A stretch of DNA of 14,040 nt, taken from positions 1 through 14,040 of the forward strand of contig RGAJ01000016.1 of assembly GCA_009920225.1 (NCBI GenBank), written 5' to 3'. The position numbers and the translations under genes were made by a program. Source of the DNA: Paracoccaceae bacterium (GTDB lineage: Bacteria > Pseudomonadota > Alphaproteobacteria > Rhodobacterales > Rhodobacteraceae). Shown here one piece after another: positions 13,988 through 14,040 of the stretch (its first letter is position 1; each line of letters starts with the position of its first letter). Below the pieces are notes generated by a model, which worked only from the letters and a program-made list of their open reading frames with translations, did not search any database and was not told the DNA's origin.

Positions 13988-14040
13988 CTGCGCGGCTTTG
14001 CGCGCAAGGTTGGGTCGGCATGCCGTGGGTCTTCGGGCCA
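13984..14040 (-). CDS. Possible 3' end of an opposing gene entering from the right edge
   Basis: On the minus strand a frame open to the window edge reads WPEDPRHADPTLRAKPRS and stops at TAA (13984-13986 on the plus strand), overlapping the phnM stop tail to tail. Eighteen residues are too few to name a family. The proline- and charge-rich composition suits a disordered C-terminal tail. A hairpin TGCGCG (13989-13994) / CGCGCA (14001-14006) lies within it. It could equally be plain intergenic DNA. Confidence 0.25.
   Translation of the reverse strand, partial: WPEDPRHADPTLRAKPRS

Noticed and set aside
13989..14006. TGCGCG/CGCGCA hairpin after phnM considered as terminator
   Set aside because: There is no T tract on either strand, and it falls inside a possible opposing coding end.
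1..14040. Mobile element, CRISPR array, phage or defence/toxin system
   Set aside because: All clear frames are housekeeping or metabolic. I saw no direct-repeat arrays, terminal inverted repeats, transposase or integrase motifs.

Overview
The window looks like a chromosomal segment of an alphaproteobacterium of the order Rhodobacterales (Roseobacter group). The signs are a sarcosine oxidase operon end, a dnaG-rpoD pair, a ParC and EtfBA of alphaproteobacterial type, a HIG1-like twin-membrane protein beside a PduO-type cobalamin adenosyltransferase, clustered GANTC (CcrM) sites, and an intergenic 'TATTTTT...ATGAA' element that I associate from memory with roseobacters. It is gene-dense. I see no rRNA, tRNA, CRISPR array, insertion sequence, prophage or toxin/defence cassette. 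No intergenic stretch exceeds about 200 bases.

Layout from left to right. (1) Positions 1-1534 hold the 3' end of soxA and all of soxG, subunits of heterotetrameric sarcosine oxidase, closed by a strong terminator. (2) An 89-residue protein of unknown function (1621-1890) lies just before dnaG (primase). dnaG is followed after 110 bases by rpoD (housekeeping sigma factor). The dnaG-rpoD gap carries a cluster of GCGAATCA-type half-sites that are also GANTC methylation sites. (3) rpoD ends in a TTCG-loop terminator and meets parC (topoisomerase IV subunit A, minus strand) tail to tail across a GC-rich double-hairpin element. (4) Divergent from parC runs a membrane-anchored SH3b protein, then a short-chain dehydrogenase. 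(5) A HIG1-like small membrane protein and a cob(I)alamin adenosyltransferase form a one-base-spaced pair. etfB-etfA follow with a 1-base overlap and a perfect terminator. (6) Last is a PhnM-like amidohydrolase with a clean Shine-Dalgarno, whose stop overlaps the stop of a possible opposing frame that runs off the right edge.

Functionally, this is information processing (primase, sigma factor, topoisomerase IV) next to one-carbon, flavin and cofactor metabolism. Sarcosine oxidase feeds folate-bound one-carbon units, EtfAB carries electrons from flavoprotein dehydrogenases to the quinone pool, and the adenosyltransferase supplies adenosylcobalamin.

I did not find a convincing new multi-gene system. 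The best leads are small: the GANTC/half-site cluster before rpoD, a PhnM relative lacking the usual MDHTPGQRQ block, the repeated terminator-linked element, a perfect 7+7 dyad before the SH3 gene, and a hairpin that covers the Shine-Dalgarno of the SDR gene.
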